Source of the DNA: CAXXOK01 sp963666755
GTDB lineage: Bacteria > Bacillota > Clostridia > Christensenellales > Aristaeellaceae
Assembly: GCA_963666755.2 (NCBI GenBank)
Contig: CAXXGW010000009.1
Span: 496,001 to 560,000 of the forward strand
DNA: 64,000 nucleotides
Direction of reading: 5' to 3'
Below are positions 34,957 through 42,259 of this stretch, one piece after another. Positions within the stretch are counted from its first letter, which is position 1, and every line of letters starts with the position of its first letter. The notes under the pieces were generated by a model. The model searched no databases, was not told the DNA's origin, and worked only from the letters and a program-made list of their open reading frames with translations. The position numbers and the translations under genes were made by a program.

Positions 34957-37473
34957 TTATTCCTCCAAAGCATCCAAGGCGCGCGCCGCGCCCGCGATCG
35001 CCTCATTGGTGATGCGCCATTCCGGCGGCAGCAGGCGCAGGTAGCTCGGATCATAATATCGGTCGTCCAGCAGGAGCACCAGCCCCCGGTCGCGTTCGGT
35101 GCGGATGACGCGTCCGGCGGCCTGCGTAACCTTCTGCATGGCTGGGATCATCCACGCGTACAGAAAACCGTCGCCAAAGCGCTGTGCGTAATACCCCTGC
35201 AGGGTTTTCAGCCGCAGCGAGGGGGTCGGCAGCCCGACACCCACAATCATCGCGCCGATCAGTTGGTCTCCGGGCAGGTCAACCCCTTCGGCAAACAGCC
35301 CGCCCAGCACGCAAAGCCCCAGCAGCGGCCCCGGCTGCTCTGTAAACCGCTGCAGAAAAACAACGCGCGCCGCCTCGTCCATTTCCGGCTCCTGTACGCA
35401 CAGGGGCGGCAACGACAGGGTTTCCAGATGGGCAAGCACCAGTTGCAGGTAGGCGTAGCTGGGAAAGTAGGCGATATACTTGCCCGGGCGCGCAGCGGCA
35501 GCCTCCGCGATGCTTTGTGCTACATGGGCGGCGCCGGCCTCCCGCAGGGCAAAGCGCGTCTGTGCCCGGCGGCGCACCACGGCCAGCCGCTCCGGCGGAA
35601 AGGGGGAAGCAAGCGCAAAGCAGGCATCCGCCTCATCCCCGCCCAGTAGCGCGCGCATGGCTTCCAGCGGGCTGAGCGTGGCCGAAAAAAACACCGCGCC
35701 CCGCATGCCATGTGTGGTTTCGGCAATGGTTTCGGCGGGGGAAAGGCAATAGAGCTCCAGCGTGCATTCCCGCCCGTGGCACTCCAGCAGCGTGGCGTAG
35801 GAATCGCCAAAGCGCTCCGCCGCATAGCCGAAGGTGGCCAACCGACGCAGCGCCTCGACGGCGGCATGGCGACTGTCGGCATCGGGCAAGCGCGTTTGCA
35901 GAAGGCCAACTACGGTTTCCAGCAGATCACCGGCTGCGGCCAGCACAGCAACAGGCGGTTCGGCCAGCCGGTAGGCGCGGCTGCTGCGTGGGCGCGTGGC
36001 ACGTGCGGAGGGGATGCCTGTGTCGGAAGTGTCCGAGGGCGGCAGCTCCGGTGTGGGGCCGGCGTTGTCGCCCGGGGAAATCGACTGGGTTGCAACGGAC
36101 ACCGCAACGGCAAGGTCGGCTTTCGGCACGGGCGCGCCGGGAGCTGCCGCCGGATCGGCGGGCATACCTACGGTAGCTTCCGTTTCCGACGCAGCACACG
36201 CAGGCTCAAGCGCCGCCAGCGCGTGCAGCAGCGCCGTCAGGCGCACATAGCAGGGGTGCTTGCGTCCAAGGGCCTTGCCAAACAGCGTGCGCCAGGCGCG
36301 CAACTCCCGCGTGTCCAGCTTGCCGGAAAGGCTGTCACGCACCCGTTCCAGCAGGTGGTGCGCCTCGTCGATCAGCACGGTCAGGTCGCGGCGGCGTTTC
36401 CAAAGCCGCAGGATGCGCGCAAACGGGTCGAACAGGTAATTGACGTCCATCAGCACCACGTCGGCAAAGCCGGTGAGCGTCAGCGCCAGCTCAAAGGGGC
36501 AAAGCAGGTAGGCATCCGCGGCAGTCCGGATCACCTCGTCGGTCCAGAACCCGTCCGACGCGAGCAGCGCCCGCACCGCGTCCGGCTCCCGCAGATAGTA
36601 GCCCTTCGCGCGCGGGCAATCATCCGGGTGGCAGCGGGTCGGGGCCGGGCAGAGCTTTTCCTTGGCGAGCACGGTGGATACGCGGATGGCCGCCCCCTGC
36701 GCGCGCATACGTTCCAGCGCCTGCAAGGGGCTCTGGCGGGTGGTGTTGCGGGCCGTCAGGTAGAGGATTTTACGCGTTTTGCCCTCGCCCAGCGCCTTGA
36801 GCGCGGGGTAGAGCACCGCGGCACTTTTCCCGGTGCCTGTGGGCAGGCTCGCATACAGGCGCTTGCGCCGGGTAATGGCGGTGTAGGTTTGCACTGCCAG
36901 CTCCCGCTGCCCCGCGCGGTATTGCGGAAACGGAAACACAAGCCCTTGCAGGGTTTGATCCCGCACAAGGGCCCGATCCCGCTCAGGCACCTGCAACGCA
37001 AGCCAGTCGGTCAGCAGCGATTCCAGCTCGGCGAGCAGCGCGGCACGGGTCTGGGTTTCGGAAAACACGCGCAGGGGTTCGCCGTCTTCATGCACATACA
37101 CTACGCGGGTTTCGACGGTTTCGGCCCCGGTGGTGTGTGTCCAGAGCGCGGCATAGAGCCGTGCCTGCGCCGCGTGCTCGGGCAGGGCCGCTTCCGGCGG
37201 CGTGCGGCAGAGCTTGATTTCCTCCACCGCGGGCGGGCAGCCGTCGCAAAACGCGTCCATGCGGCCGAACACCGTCACGCATTCGCCGCCAAGCGGAATC
37301 TCGGCGCGCACGGGCTTTTCCAGCTCGAACACCGCCGCCTGTACGGCCTGGCGCGCGCGATGGGCGCGGCCGCCGGCCAGCATATCCGCAAGGCCGCCCG
37401 CGGGCGTAAGGTCCGGCGGAAACCAGCGAAAGGCCACCAGCTCGCGCACGGAAACGCGGAATGTTGCCTCCAC
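34957..37473 (-). CDS. DinG/XPD-type Fe-S helicase with N-terminal nuclease-like domain
   Basis: 838 residues of superfamily 2. Residues about 60-130 resemble a PD-(D/E)xK nuclease core (GRMDAF at 70-75, E-E-I-K at 84-87). Walker A PTGTGKS is at 211-217, DEAHH at 369-373, and four cysteines C275, C281, C286 and C325 lie where XPD/DinG proteins bind a 4Fe-4S cluster. FFSATL and the C-terminal QAAGRVIRTERDRG complete the helicase motifs. A low-complexity insert (about 425-500, rich in Ala/Pro/Ser) interrupts the body. GTG start with GGGAGG 7 bases upstream. Predicted 5'-3' DNA helicase in repair. Confidence 0.93.
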   Translation of the reverse strand: MEATFRVSVRELVAFRWFPPDLTPAGGLADMLAGGRAHRARQAVQAAVFELEKPVRAEIPLGGECVTVFGRMDAFCDGCPPAVEEIKLCRTPPEAALPEHAAQARLYAALWTHTTGAETVETRVVYVHEDGEPLRVFSETQTRAALLAELESLLTDWLALQVPERDRALVRDQTLQGLVFPFPQYRAGQRELAVQTYTAITRRKRLYASLPTGTGKSAAVLYPALKALGEGKTRKILYLTARNTTRQSPLQALERMRAQGAAIRVSTVLAKEKLCPAPTRCHPDDCPRAKGYYLREPDAVRALLASDGFWTDEVIRTAADAYLLCPFELALTLTGFADVVLMDVNYLFDPFARILRLWKRRRDLTVLIDEAHHLLERVRDSLSGKLDTRELRAWRTLFGKALGRKHPCYVRLTALLHALAALEPACAASETEATVGMPADPAAAPGAPVPKADLAVAVSVATQSISPGDNAGPTPELPPSDTSDTGIPSARATRPRSSRAYRLAEPPVAVLAAAGDLLETVVGLLQTRLPDADSRHAAVEALRRLATFGYAAERFGDSYATLLECHGRECTLELYCLSPAETIAETTHGMRGAVFFSATLSPLEAMRALLGGDEADACFALASPFPPERLAVVRRRAQTRFALREAGAAHVAQSIAEAAAARPGKYIAYFPSYAYLQLVLAHLETLSLPPLCVQEPEMDEAARVVFLQRFTEQPGPLLGLCVLGGLFAEGVDLPGDQLIGAMIVGVGLPTPSLRLKTLQGYYAQRFGDGFLYAWMIPAMQKVTQAAGRVIRTERDRGLVLLLDDRYYDPSYLRLLPPEWRITNEAIAGAARALDALEE

Positions 37474-37510
37474 CGGCGAGCCTCCCTTCGCAATTCAGGC
37501 GGATGCGGGG

Positions 37511-38194
37511 TTAGTCCCGACGGTTGCGGGAGAGCAACAGCAGCCGAACCAGCTGCAAAAGGCTGCTGATGGCCGCCGCCACGTAGGTGAGGGCCGCCGC
37601 GTCCAGCACAGCTTTCACGCCGCGCAGCTCCTCCTCATCCACATAGCCGCCCTGCGCCAGCATGGCTAGCGCGCGGTGGCTGGCGTTAAACTCCACCGGC
37701 AGCGTCACGAGGGAGAACACGAATGTGAGTGCAAAACAGACGATGCCCACCGTGATCAGCGGCTGCCAGGAAAACACCAGCCCCAGCAGGAAAATTGGGA
37801 AATACAGGTTGCTGCCGATGTTCACCGCAGGCACAATGGCGGTGCGCAGCTTAAGCGGCCCGTAATCGTGATGGTCCTGCATGGCATGGCCGCATTCGTG
37901 CGCGGCTACGCCGATGGCCGCGATGCTGTTGTGCCCGTACACGCCCTGCGAAAGCCGCAGCACATTCGCGCTGGGGTCGTAATGGTCGGTCAGCTCTCCG
38001 GCAATCGGCTCGATGGCGATGTTGCCGTTACCGTCGCGGCTGAGCAGATCACGGCTGACCTGCTCGGCGGTCACGCCGCGCCGCGTGGCGATGCGGCCGT
38101 ATTTGGCATAGGCGCTCTTGACCTTGATCTGGGCCCACAGGCCCAGCAACAGCCCCGGAATCAGCAGCAGCATGGTCCAATCCAGATAATACAT
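37511..38194 (-). CDS. Membrane zinc metallopeptidase, YugP-like
   Basis: 227 residues. An N-terminal membrane segment, then LSQGVYGHNSIAAIGVAAHECGHAMQDH with the zinc-binding HECGH at 99-103, then two further membrane segments and the conserved LPVEFNASHRAL, and a C-terminal anchor. This is the neutral zinc metallopeptidase family (YugP, DUF2268-unrelated), widespread in Bacillota with unknown substrate, presumably cleaving membrane proteins. It is the first gene of a four-gene minus-strand run (protease, helicase, TraB/GumN, GNAT) with gaps of 37, 1 and 27 bases. GGAGGG precedes the ATG. Confidence 0.93.
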   Translation of the reverse strand: MYYLDWTMLLLIPGLLLGLWAQIKVKSAYAKYGRIATRRGVTAEQVSRDLLSRDGNGNIAIEPIAGELTDHYDPSANVLRLSQGVYGHNSIAAIGVAAHECGHAMQDHHDYGPLKLRTAIVPAVNIGSNLYFPIFLLGLVFSWQPLITVGIVCFALTFVFSLVTLPVEFNASHRALAMLAQGGYVDEEELRGVKAVLDAAALTYVAAAISSLLQLVRLLLLSRNRRD

Positions 38195-38222
38195 GGAATC
38201 CCTCCACAGACAGTTCGTTTTG

Positions 38223-38231
38223 TGCTACAAT
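38223..38231 (+). promoter_or_regulatory. Possible extended -10 promoter for the flavoprotein gene
   Basis: TGC-TACAAT at 38223-38231 with no clear -35. It would give a leader of about 115 bases before 38353. Confidence 0.35.
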
Positions 38232-38352
38232 CAAAACAGGATGGGCGGCGCAACCGCCACATAGACAGCATACTCGTTTTCTGCGACAGGACAACCCGAG
38301 GCGGCTCAAATGTCGTTTGCGCCGCACGGAGCATGGGAAAGGGGTCGTTTGC

Positions 38353-38856
38353 ATGCGACAGGTATCTTTTGATGAGGCGGCGGCGATGGTGGCCCGCCAG
38401 AACGCCAATGGCGGCGTGTTCCTCTGCACATCGGACGGCGCGCGCACCAACGTGATGACCATAGGCTGGGGCGGCGTGAACCGCTTCTTCAACACGCCGG
38501 TTTTTCTGGCGCCTGTGCGGGCGAGCCGTTTCAGCGACACGCTCCTGAAGGTGCGCGGCACTTACACCGTAAGTGTGCCGACCAGCCCGCTCAAGCAGGA
38601 ACTAGCTAAAGCCGGAACGCTGAGCGGCCGCGACGGCGATAAATGGACGGCCTGCGGCCTGACCCCAGTGCCCGCGATTGCCGTGGATGTGCCGATTGTG
38701 CGGGAATGCGGGCTGCACATCGAGTGCGAGCCCATGGGCACGGTGCGCCAGGCAGCGGAGCTGTTACCCAAAGAGGTGCTGGATCGCTGGTACCCGACGC
38801 TGGACATGCACACCTTCTACCTGGGCAAGATCGTGCAATGTTACGCTACCGACTGA
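38353..38856 (+). CDS. Flavin reductase family (FMN-binding split barrel) protein
   Basis: 167 residues. The pattern VFLCTSDGARTNVMTIGWGG, a conserved FMN-site strand, then APVRASRFSDTLLKVRGTYTVSVP is typical of the flavin reductase-like split-barrel family, which binds FMN and transfers electrons to flavin, oxygen or metal partners. The ATG at 38353 follows an AAAGGGG at good distance; an upstream in-frame start would add 12 unsupported residues. The gene stands alone, convergent with the RlmI-like gene. No physiological partner is evident. Confidence 0.88.
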   Translation: MRQVSFDEAAAMVARQNANGGVFLCTSDGARTNVMTIGWGGVNRFFNTPVFLAPVRASRFSDTLLKVRGTYTVSVPTSPLKQELAKAGTLSGRDGDKWTACGLTPVPAIAVDVPIVRECGLHIECEPMGTVRQAAELLPKEVLDRWYPTLDMHTFYLGKIVQCYATD

Positions 38857-38875
38857 GCAGGCCGCTGGTGCGGGG

Positions 38876-40048
38876 TCAGTGGAACACCTGATAGATACCA
38901 CATTTTAAGTACTGCGTTTCCGGCGCGGCAGGCAGGATGGGGTGATCGCGCCCCTGGGTGCGGAACTCCACCTGCCTGAGCTGCACGCGGGCGTCCTTTT
39001 GCGCGTCCAGCAGCATTTCCTGAAACAGCGGCGGGGTCACGTGCTGGCTGCAGGAGCAGGTAACCAGATAGCCCCCGTCGCGCGTCAGCTTCATGCCGCG
39101 CAGGTTGATCTCCTTATAACCGCGCAGCGCGCCGGCCACCGCAGCACGCGTTTTGGTAAACGCAGGCGGGTCGAGCACTACCAGATCGTACCGCTCGTGC
39201 TGATCCTGCGCGGCGTGCAGAAAATCGAACGCGTTGGCGCAGGTGAAATGCACGGTTTCGCCAAAGCCGTTCAGGCGTGCATTATCCGCCGCGACGGCGC
39301 AGGCGTCTTCACTGATATCCACGCCCGTAACCTCTGCGGCGCCATAACGGGCCGCGTGCAGGGCAAAGCTGCCGGTGTGGGTAAAACAGTCCAGCACGCG
39401 CGCGCCCGGCGCAAACGGCGCGATGGCGGCGCGGTTCTCCTTCTGGTCCAGAAAGAAACCCGTCTTTTGCCCCTCCTTGACATCGACCAGGAAATGCACG
39501 CCGTTTTCGACCATCTCCACACGGTCGGGCACTGTGCCGTACAGAAGCCCCGTCTGCAGGGGCAAGCCTTCCAGTGTGCGCACGGGCACATCGTTGCGCT
39601 CATACACGCCGCGGGGGTGCAATTCCGCTACCAGTGCGTCTACAATATCCTGCTTGAAGGGTTCCATGCCCCGGCAGAGTACCTGCATCACGATCACATC
39701 GCCGAAAGCATCGGCAATCACGGCAGGCAGACCGTCGCTTTCGGCAAACAGCAGGCGGCAGCTGGTCAGGTCGGCAAAACGCCGCCGGTACGCCAGCGCG
39801 CGCTGCACACGACCTTGGATAAAGGCGCGATCCACCGTTTCTTCCTTGCGGGTGAGGATGCGCAACGCAATCTGGGATTGCGGGTTGTACACGGCCATCG
39901 CCAGAAACTGCCCCCGGTCGCTGAGCACGCGCACCACGCAGCCTTCCGCGTCCGCCCCCTCCACACGCTGGATATCACTGCGGAACACCCACGGATGCCC
40001 GCCGTATACTCTCTGTTCTTTCCCCCGGACCAATACAACCGTTGCCAT
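38876..40048 (-). CDS. Class I SAM-dependent rRNA methyltransferase, RlmI-like
   Basis: 390 residues. An N-terminal PUA domain (VVLVRGKEQRVYGGHPWVFRSDI) precedes a central EEHEE-type domain and a C-terminal Rossmann methyltransferase with VLDCFTHTGSFALHAARYGA as the SAM loop, VTGVDIS, and the catalytic DPPAFTK with CSCSQH downstream, as in RlmI/RlmO enzymes making 5-methylcytosine in 23S rRNA. The C-terminus (DHPILPAAPETQYLKC) is characteristic. Own promoter at 40078-40106. Confidence 0.95.
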   Translation of the reverse strand: MATVVLVRGKEQRVYGGHPWVFRSDIQRVEGADAEGCVVRVLSDRGQFLAMAVYNPQSQIALRILTRKEETVDRAFIQGRVQRALAYRRRFADLTSCRLLFAESDGLPAVIADAFGDVIVMQVLCRGMEPFKQDIVDALVAELHPRGVYERNDVPVRTLEGLPLQTGLLYGTVPDRVEMVENGVHFLVDVKEGQKTGFFLDQKENRAAIAPFAPGARVLDCFTHTGSFALHAARYGAAEVTGVDISEDACAVAADNARLNGFGETVHFTCANAFDFLHAAQDQHERYDLVVLDPPAFTKTRAAVAGALRGYKEINLRGMKLTRDGGYLVTCSCSQHVTPPLFQEMLLDAQKDARVQLRQVEFRTQGRDHPILPAAPETQYLKCGIYQVFH

Positions 40049-40077
40049 GCGCGGCCTCCCTTGGCTTTGATGATGGC

Positions 40078-40106
40078 ATTATAACACGCCGGAGGCGCGC
40101 CCGCAA
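40078..40106 (-). promoter_or_regulatory. Promoter of the RlmI-like gene inside the upstream terminator
   Basis: TTGCGG (40106-40101) and TATAAT (40083-40078) are 17 bases apart on the minus strand. The -35 spans the loop of the terminator hairpin at 40085-40127 and the -10 takes the place of its T-run. Confidence 0.7.
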
Positions 40107-40127
40107 CGCGGGCGCGTCTCCGGCGTG
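40085..40127 (-). terminator. Terminator of the YARHG gene
   Basis: A 20-bp stem with one G-T mismatch (40085-40104 with 40108-40127) and a 3-base loop, followed on the minus strand by TTATAAT. It overlaps the promoter of the next gene. Confidence 0.75.
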
Positions 40128-40228
40128 TAGCGACTCCCCGGGAGAAACATGCCGTTATCCCTGACGAGGGCTCTCAGTCACGGCGCCGGACACATTCCGC
40201 CCGGTCAGCCATGCGGTTGGGTTTCCGC

Positions 40229-41131
40229 TCAGCTGTTGCCGCCGGCTTCTTCATTGGGCGCCTGGCTCATGTCCAGCGCAGAGGTGGGGATAAACCCGCG
40301 CGCCTTCTGTCCGTTCATGGTGGTTTCGACATAAGCCCAGTCCTTGCGGTTGGAATACGTGGTCAGGTAAGTGACCGGGTCGCCCGCCGACAGACGGCGG
40401 ATGATCTCGCTCTGCGTCACGGGGTCGTCGGTCAGGTTGGCAGCCTGCTGGCAGTACAGTTGCGTGAAGCTGAAGAAAAGCGACGGCGCGTTCACGGTGC
40501 CCTTAAGCTTGGCACCGTCCACATAGCCGACGCGTACGGCGCTCTTGTTGGTTTCATACATCAGCAGCAGCCAGTTGCCGTCCCATCCGGCTACGTATAC
40601 GGTGCCGTTGGTGCTGACCACGGCCTTGCCGTTAGCTCCGCGATAGGCGTCGGCAGTCGGCGCGGCGTAGACGGGCAGCTTTTGCCCGGCCTGCAGGCTT
40701 TGCAGCGTGAAGCCTGAAAGCACGTCAAACAGGTCGGTGCTCACATAATCGCGAAAGTCCTTGCCGCTGTAATTGGCGGTATGCTGGGCGCGCATGTCTG
40801 CGCGCACATCCTTAACCAGCCGCTCGTTGCTCCACTCCAGGTTACTCAGCTTGGGGTAGCAGGCCGCGCTGTTGTTGCTGTTGGTGTTGGGGGTGTACCA
40901 GGGCCGGTCGGAAAAGAAGTTGTCGTACTGTCCGCCCTGGATGAAGTTGTAGCCGTGCCGGGCAAAGATTTCGTTGAGGATGTAACCCAGAGACTCGTAA
41001 TTCCAGCCCCAGAGTTCGTCCTCGGTCAGGGCGCGGGTGTCGCTGTCGGGGATGATGTACTGCCGACTGGCCAGCGCGAACGCGGGGATCAGCAGCAGCA
41101 CACACAGCAGAGCCAATGTACGCTTGAACAT
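40229..41131 (-). CDS. Secreted YARHG domain protein with SH3-like repeats
   Basis: 300 residues. A signal peptide (MFKRTLALLCVLLLIPAFALA) is followed by a YARHG domain, recognised by YIIPDSDTRALTEDEL...LNEIFARHGYNF and the downstream DNFFSDRPWYTPN. Residues about 150-290 hold SH3-like strands (VYAAPTADAYRGANGKAVVS...WLLLMYETNKSAVRVGYVDGAKL; DPVTYLTTYSNRKDWAYVE), a frequent pairing thought to bind cell wall. GGAGG sits 8 bases before the ATG at 41131; ATGs at 41137 and 41146 are in frame but poorly spaced. A consensus promoter lies at 41210-41238. Confidence 0.9.
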   Translation of the reverse strand: MFKRTLALLCVLLLIPAFALASRQYIIPDSDTRALTEDELWGWNYESLGYILNEIFARHGYNFIQGGQYDNFFSDRPWYTPNTNSNNSAACYPKLSNLEWSNERLVKDVRADMRAQHTANYSGKDFRDYVSTDLFDVLSGFTLQSLQAGQKLPVYAAPTADAYRGANGKAVVSTNGTVYVAGWDGNWLLLMYETNKSAVRVGYVDGAKLKGTVNAPSLFFSFTQLYCQQAANLTDDPVTQSEIIRRLSAGDPVTYLTTYSNRKDWAYVETTMNGQKARGFIPTSALDMSQAPNEEAGGNS

Positions 41132-41209
41132 ACGCATCGCCTCCATGCAAGTTTTTGTTTTGTACATTTTACAGGCTTGATCTTTGGGTGCAAGAGTATC
41201 TTCTATCCT

Positions 41210-41238
41210 ATTATATGGAAATCGACAGTTTCTGTCAA
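41210..41238 (-). promoter_or_regulatory. Consensus promoter of the YARHG gene
   Basis: Perfect TTGACA (41238-41233) and perfect TATAAT (41215-41210) with a 17-base spacer on the minus strand. Confidence 0.85.
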
Positions 41239-41338
41239 ATCGGCATTGAATGCGAAAAGTGTTCACCTGGTGTTCACGAAACGGTGCTAAAATCGCGCTT
41301 GCCGGTCTGTGGAAGTCTTTGGCGTATGCTGCGAAGAT

Positions 41339-41367
41339 TTGACAAATCAGCGCCTGTATACTATGAT
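41339..41367 (+). promoter_or_regulatory. Promoter of the DUF6273/PIG-L/CapA operon
   Basis: TTGACA (41339-41344), 17-base spacer, TATGAT (41362-41367). The leader is about 125 bases. It is divergent from, and 100 bases away from, the YARHG promoter. Confidence 0.8.
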
Positions 41368-41497
41368 AGGGCCATCGCGCCACGCGCGCCGGTTACACAC
41401 GACCCTATCGCACCGCCGATTCCGGCAACTCTCCCTCTCCAATCGCATGCTGAACCGCTCTGTCGTACAGGGGCCGCGGGCTTGAATGGGAGGCTTC

Positions 41498-42259
41498 ATG
41501 AACGGTCAACCCTCATATGCAAAACATATCCGCAGATGGGTGGGGTTTTTATGCCTTGCACTGGTTTTGTGCTGCGCCGTGATGGGCGTGGCACAGGAGC
41601 TGCCGTTGCGCGGGTATACGGCGGATGGGGGCTGGCAGTATCTGGAGCTGGGGATGTTCCCGCAGACGGTGGAAGGCGGGCTGGAGCCGATTCTTTGGCG
41701 CGTGTTGGCGGTGGAAGACCAGCAAGCCTATCTGGTGAGCGAATATGTGCTGCTCAACCGGCGCATTCACCCGGATGATGTGGCGTATGCCGCTTCCGGC
41801 GGGGATTTTGGCGGCACGGAGCTGAGCGCTTATCTGAACGGGGCGTTTCTGGACAGTTTCAGCGCTGCGGAACAGGCAGCGCTGGTGCCGTTGGAGGGGC
41901 AGCGGATTACGCTGCTGGCGGCGGAGGATCTGCGCAACGCGGCGCTGGGGTTTACGGGCGACGCGGCGCGCACAGCGCTGGGTACGCCCTGGGCGCTGCA
42001 AAACGGGCTGTTTCAGTACGGCAGCGGCTATGGGGGTACCAGCCCCTACTGGACGCGTACCCCCTACGACGGGCAGGCTTACGCGGCCTGCTGCACCAAG
42101 GCGCGCGGGAACATCGGCTGGATTCGGGTGGTGGTGCAAAATGAAGGATGCCGCCCGGCTTGCACCCTTGCCCTGCGCGGCGTGTCGCTGGAGAGCGGCA
42201 GGGGCGACCGCAGCGATCCCTTTCGCCTCATATTGGATGAAGGTCGTGTACAACAATGA
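41498..42259 (+). CDS. Exported DUF6273 domain protein
   Basis: 253 residues. A hydrophobic export signal (about residues 12-32) precedes a domain with the DUF6273 pattern: GMFPQTVEGGLEPILWRVLA, then YLVSEYVLLNRRI, YLNGAFLDSFSAAEQAAL, and finally SPYWTRTPYDG and GWIRVVVQNEGCRPA. The fold is related to formylglycine-enzyme/C-type lectin-like modules and is common in clostridial surface proteins; no function is known. GGGAGG lies 4 bases before the ATG at 41498 (an ATG at 41486 is also in frame). Its stop overlaps the next gene's ATG (ATGA). Confidence 0.88.
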   Translation: MNGQPSYAKHIRRWVGFLCLALVLCCAVMGVAQELPLRGYTADGGWQYLELGMFPQTVEGGLEPILWRVLAVEDQQAYLVSEYVLLNRRIHPDDVAYAASGGDFGGTELSAYLNGAFLDSFSAAEQAALVPLEGQRITLLAAEDLRNAALGFTGDAARTALGTPWALQNGLFQYGSGYGGTSPYWTRTPYDGQAYAACCTKARGNIGWIRVVVQNEGCRPACTLALRGVSLESGRGDRSDPFRLILDEGRVQQ

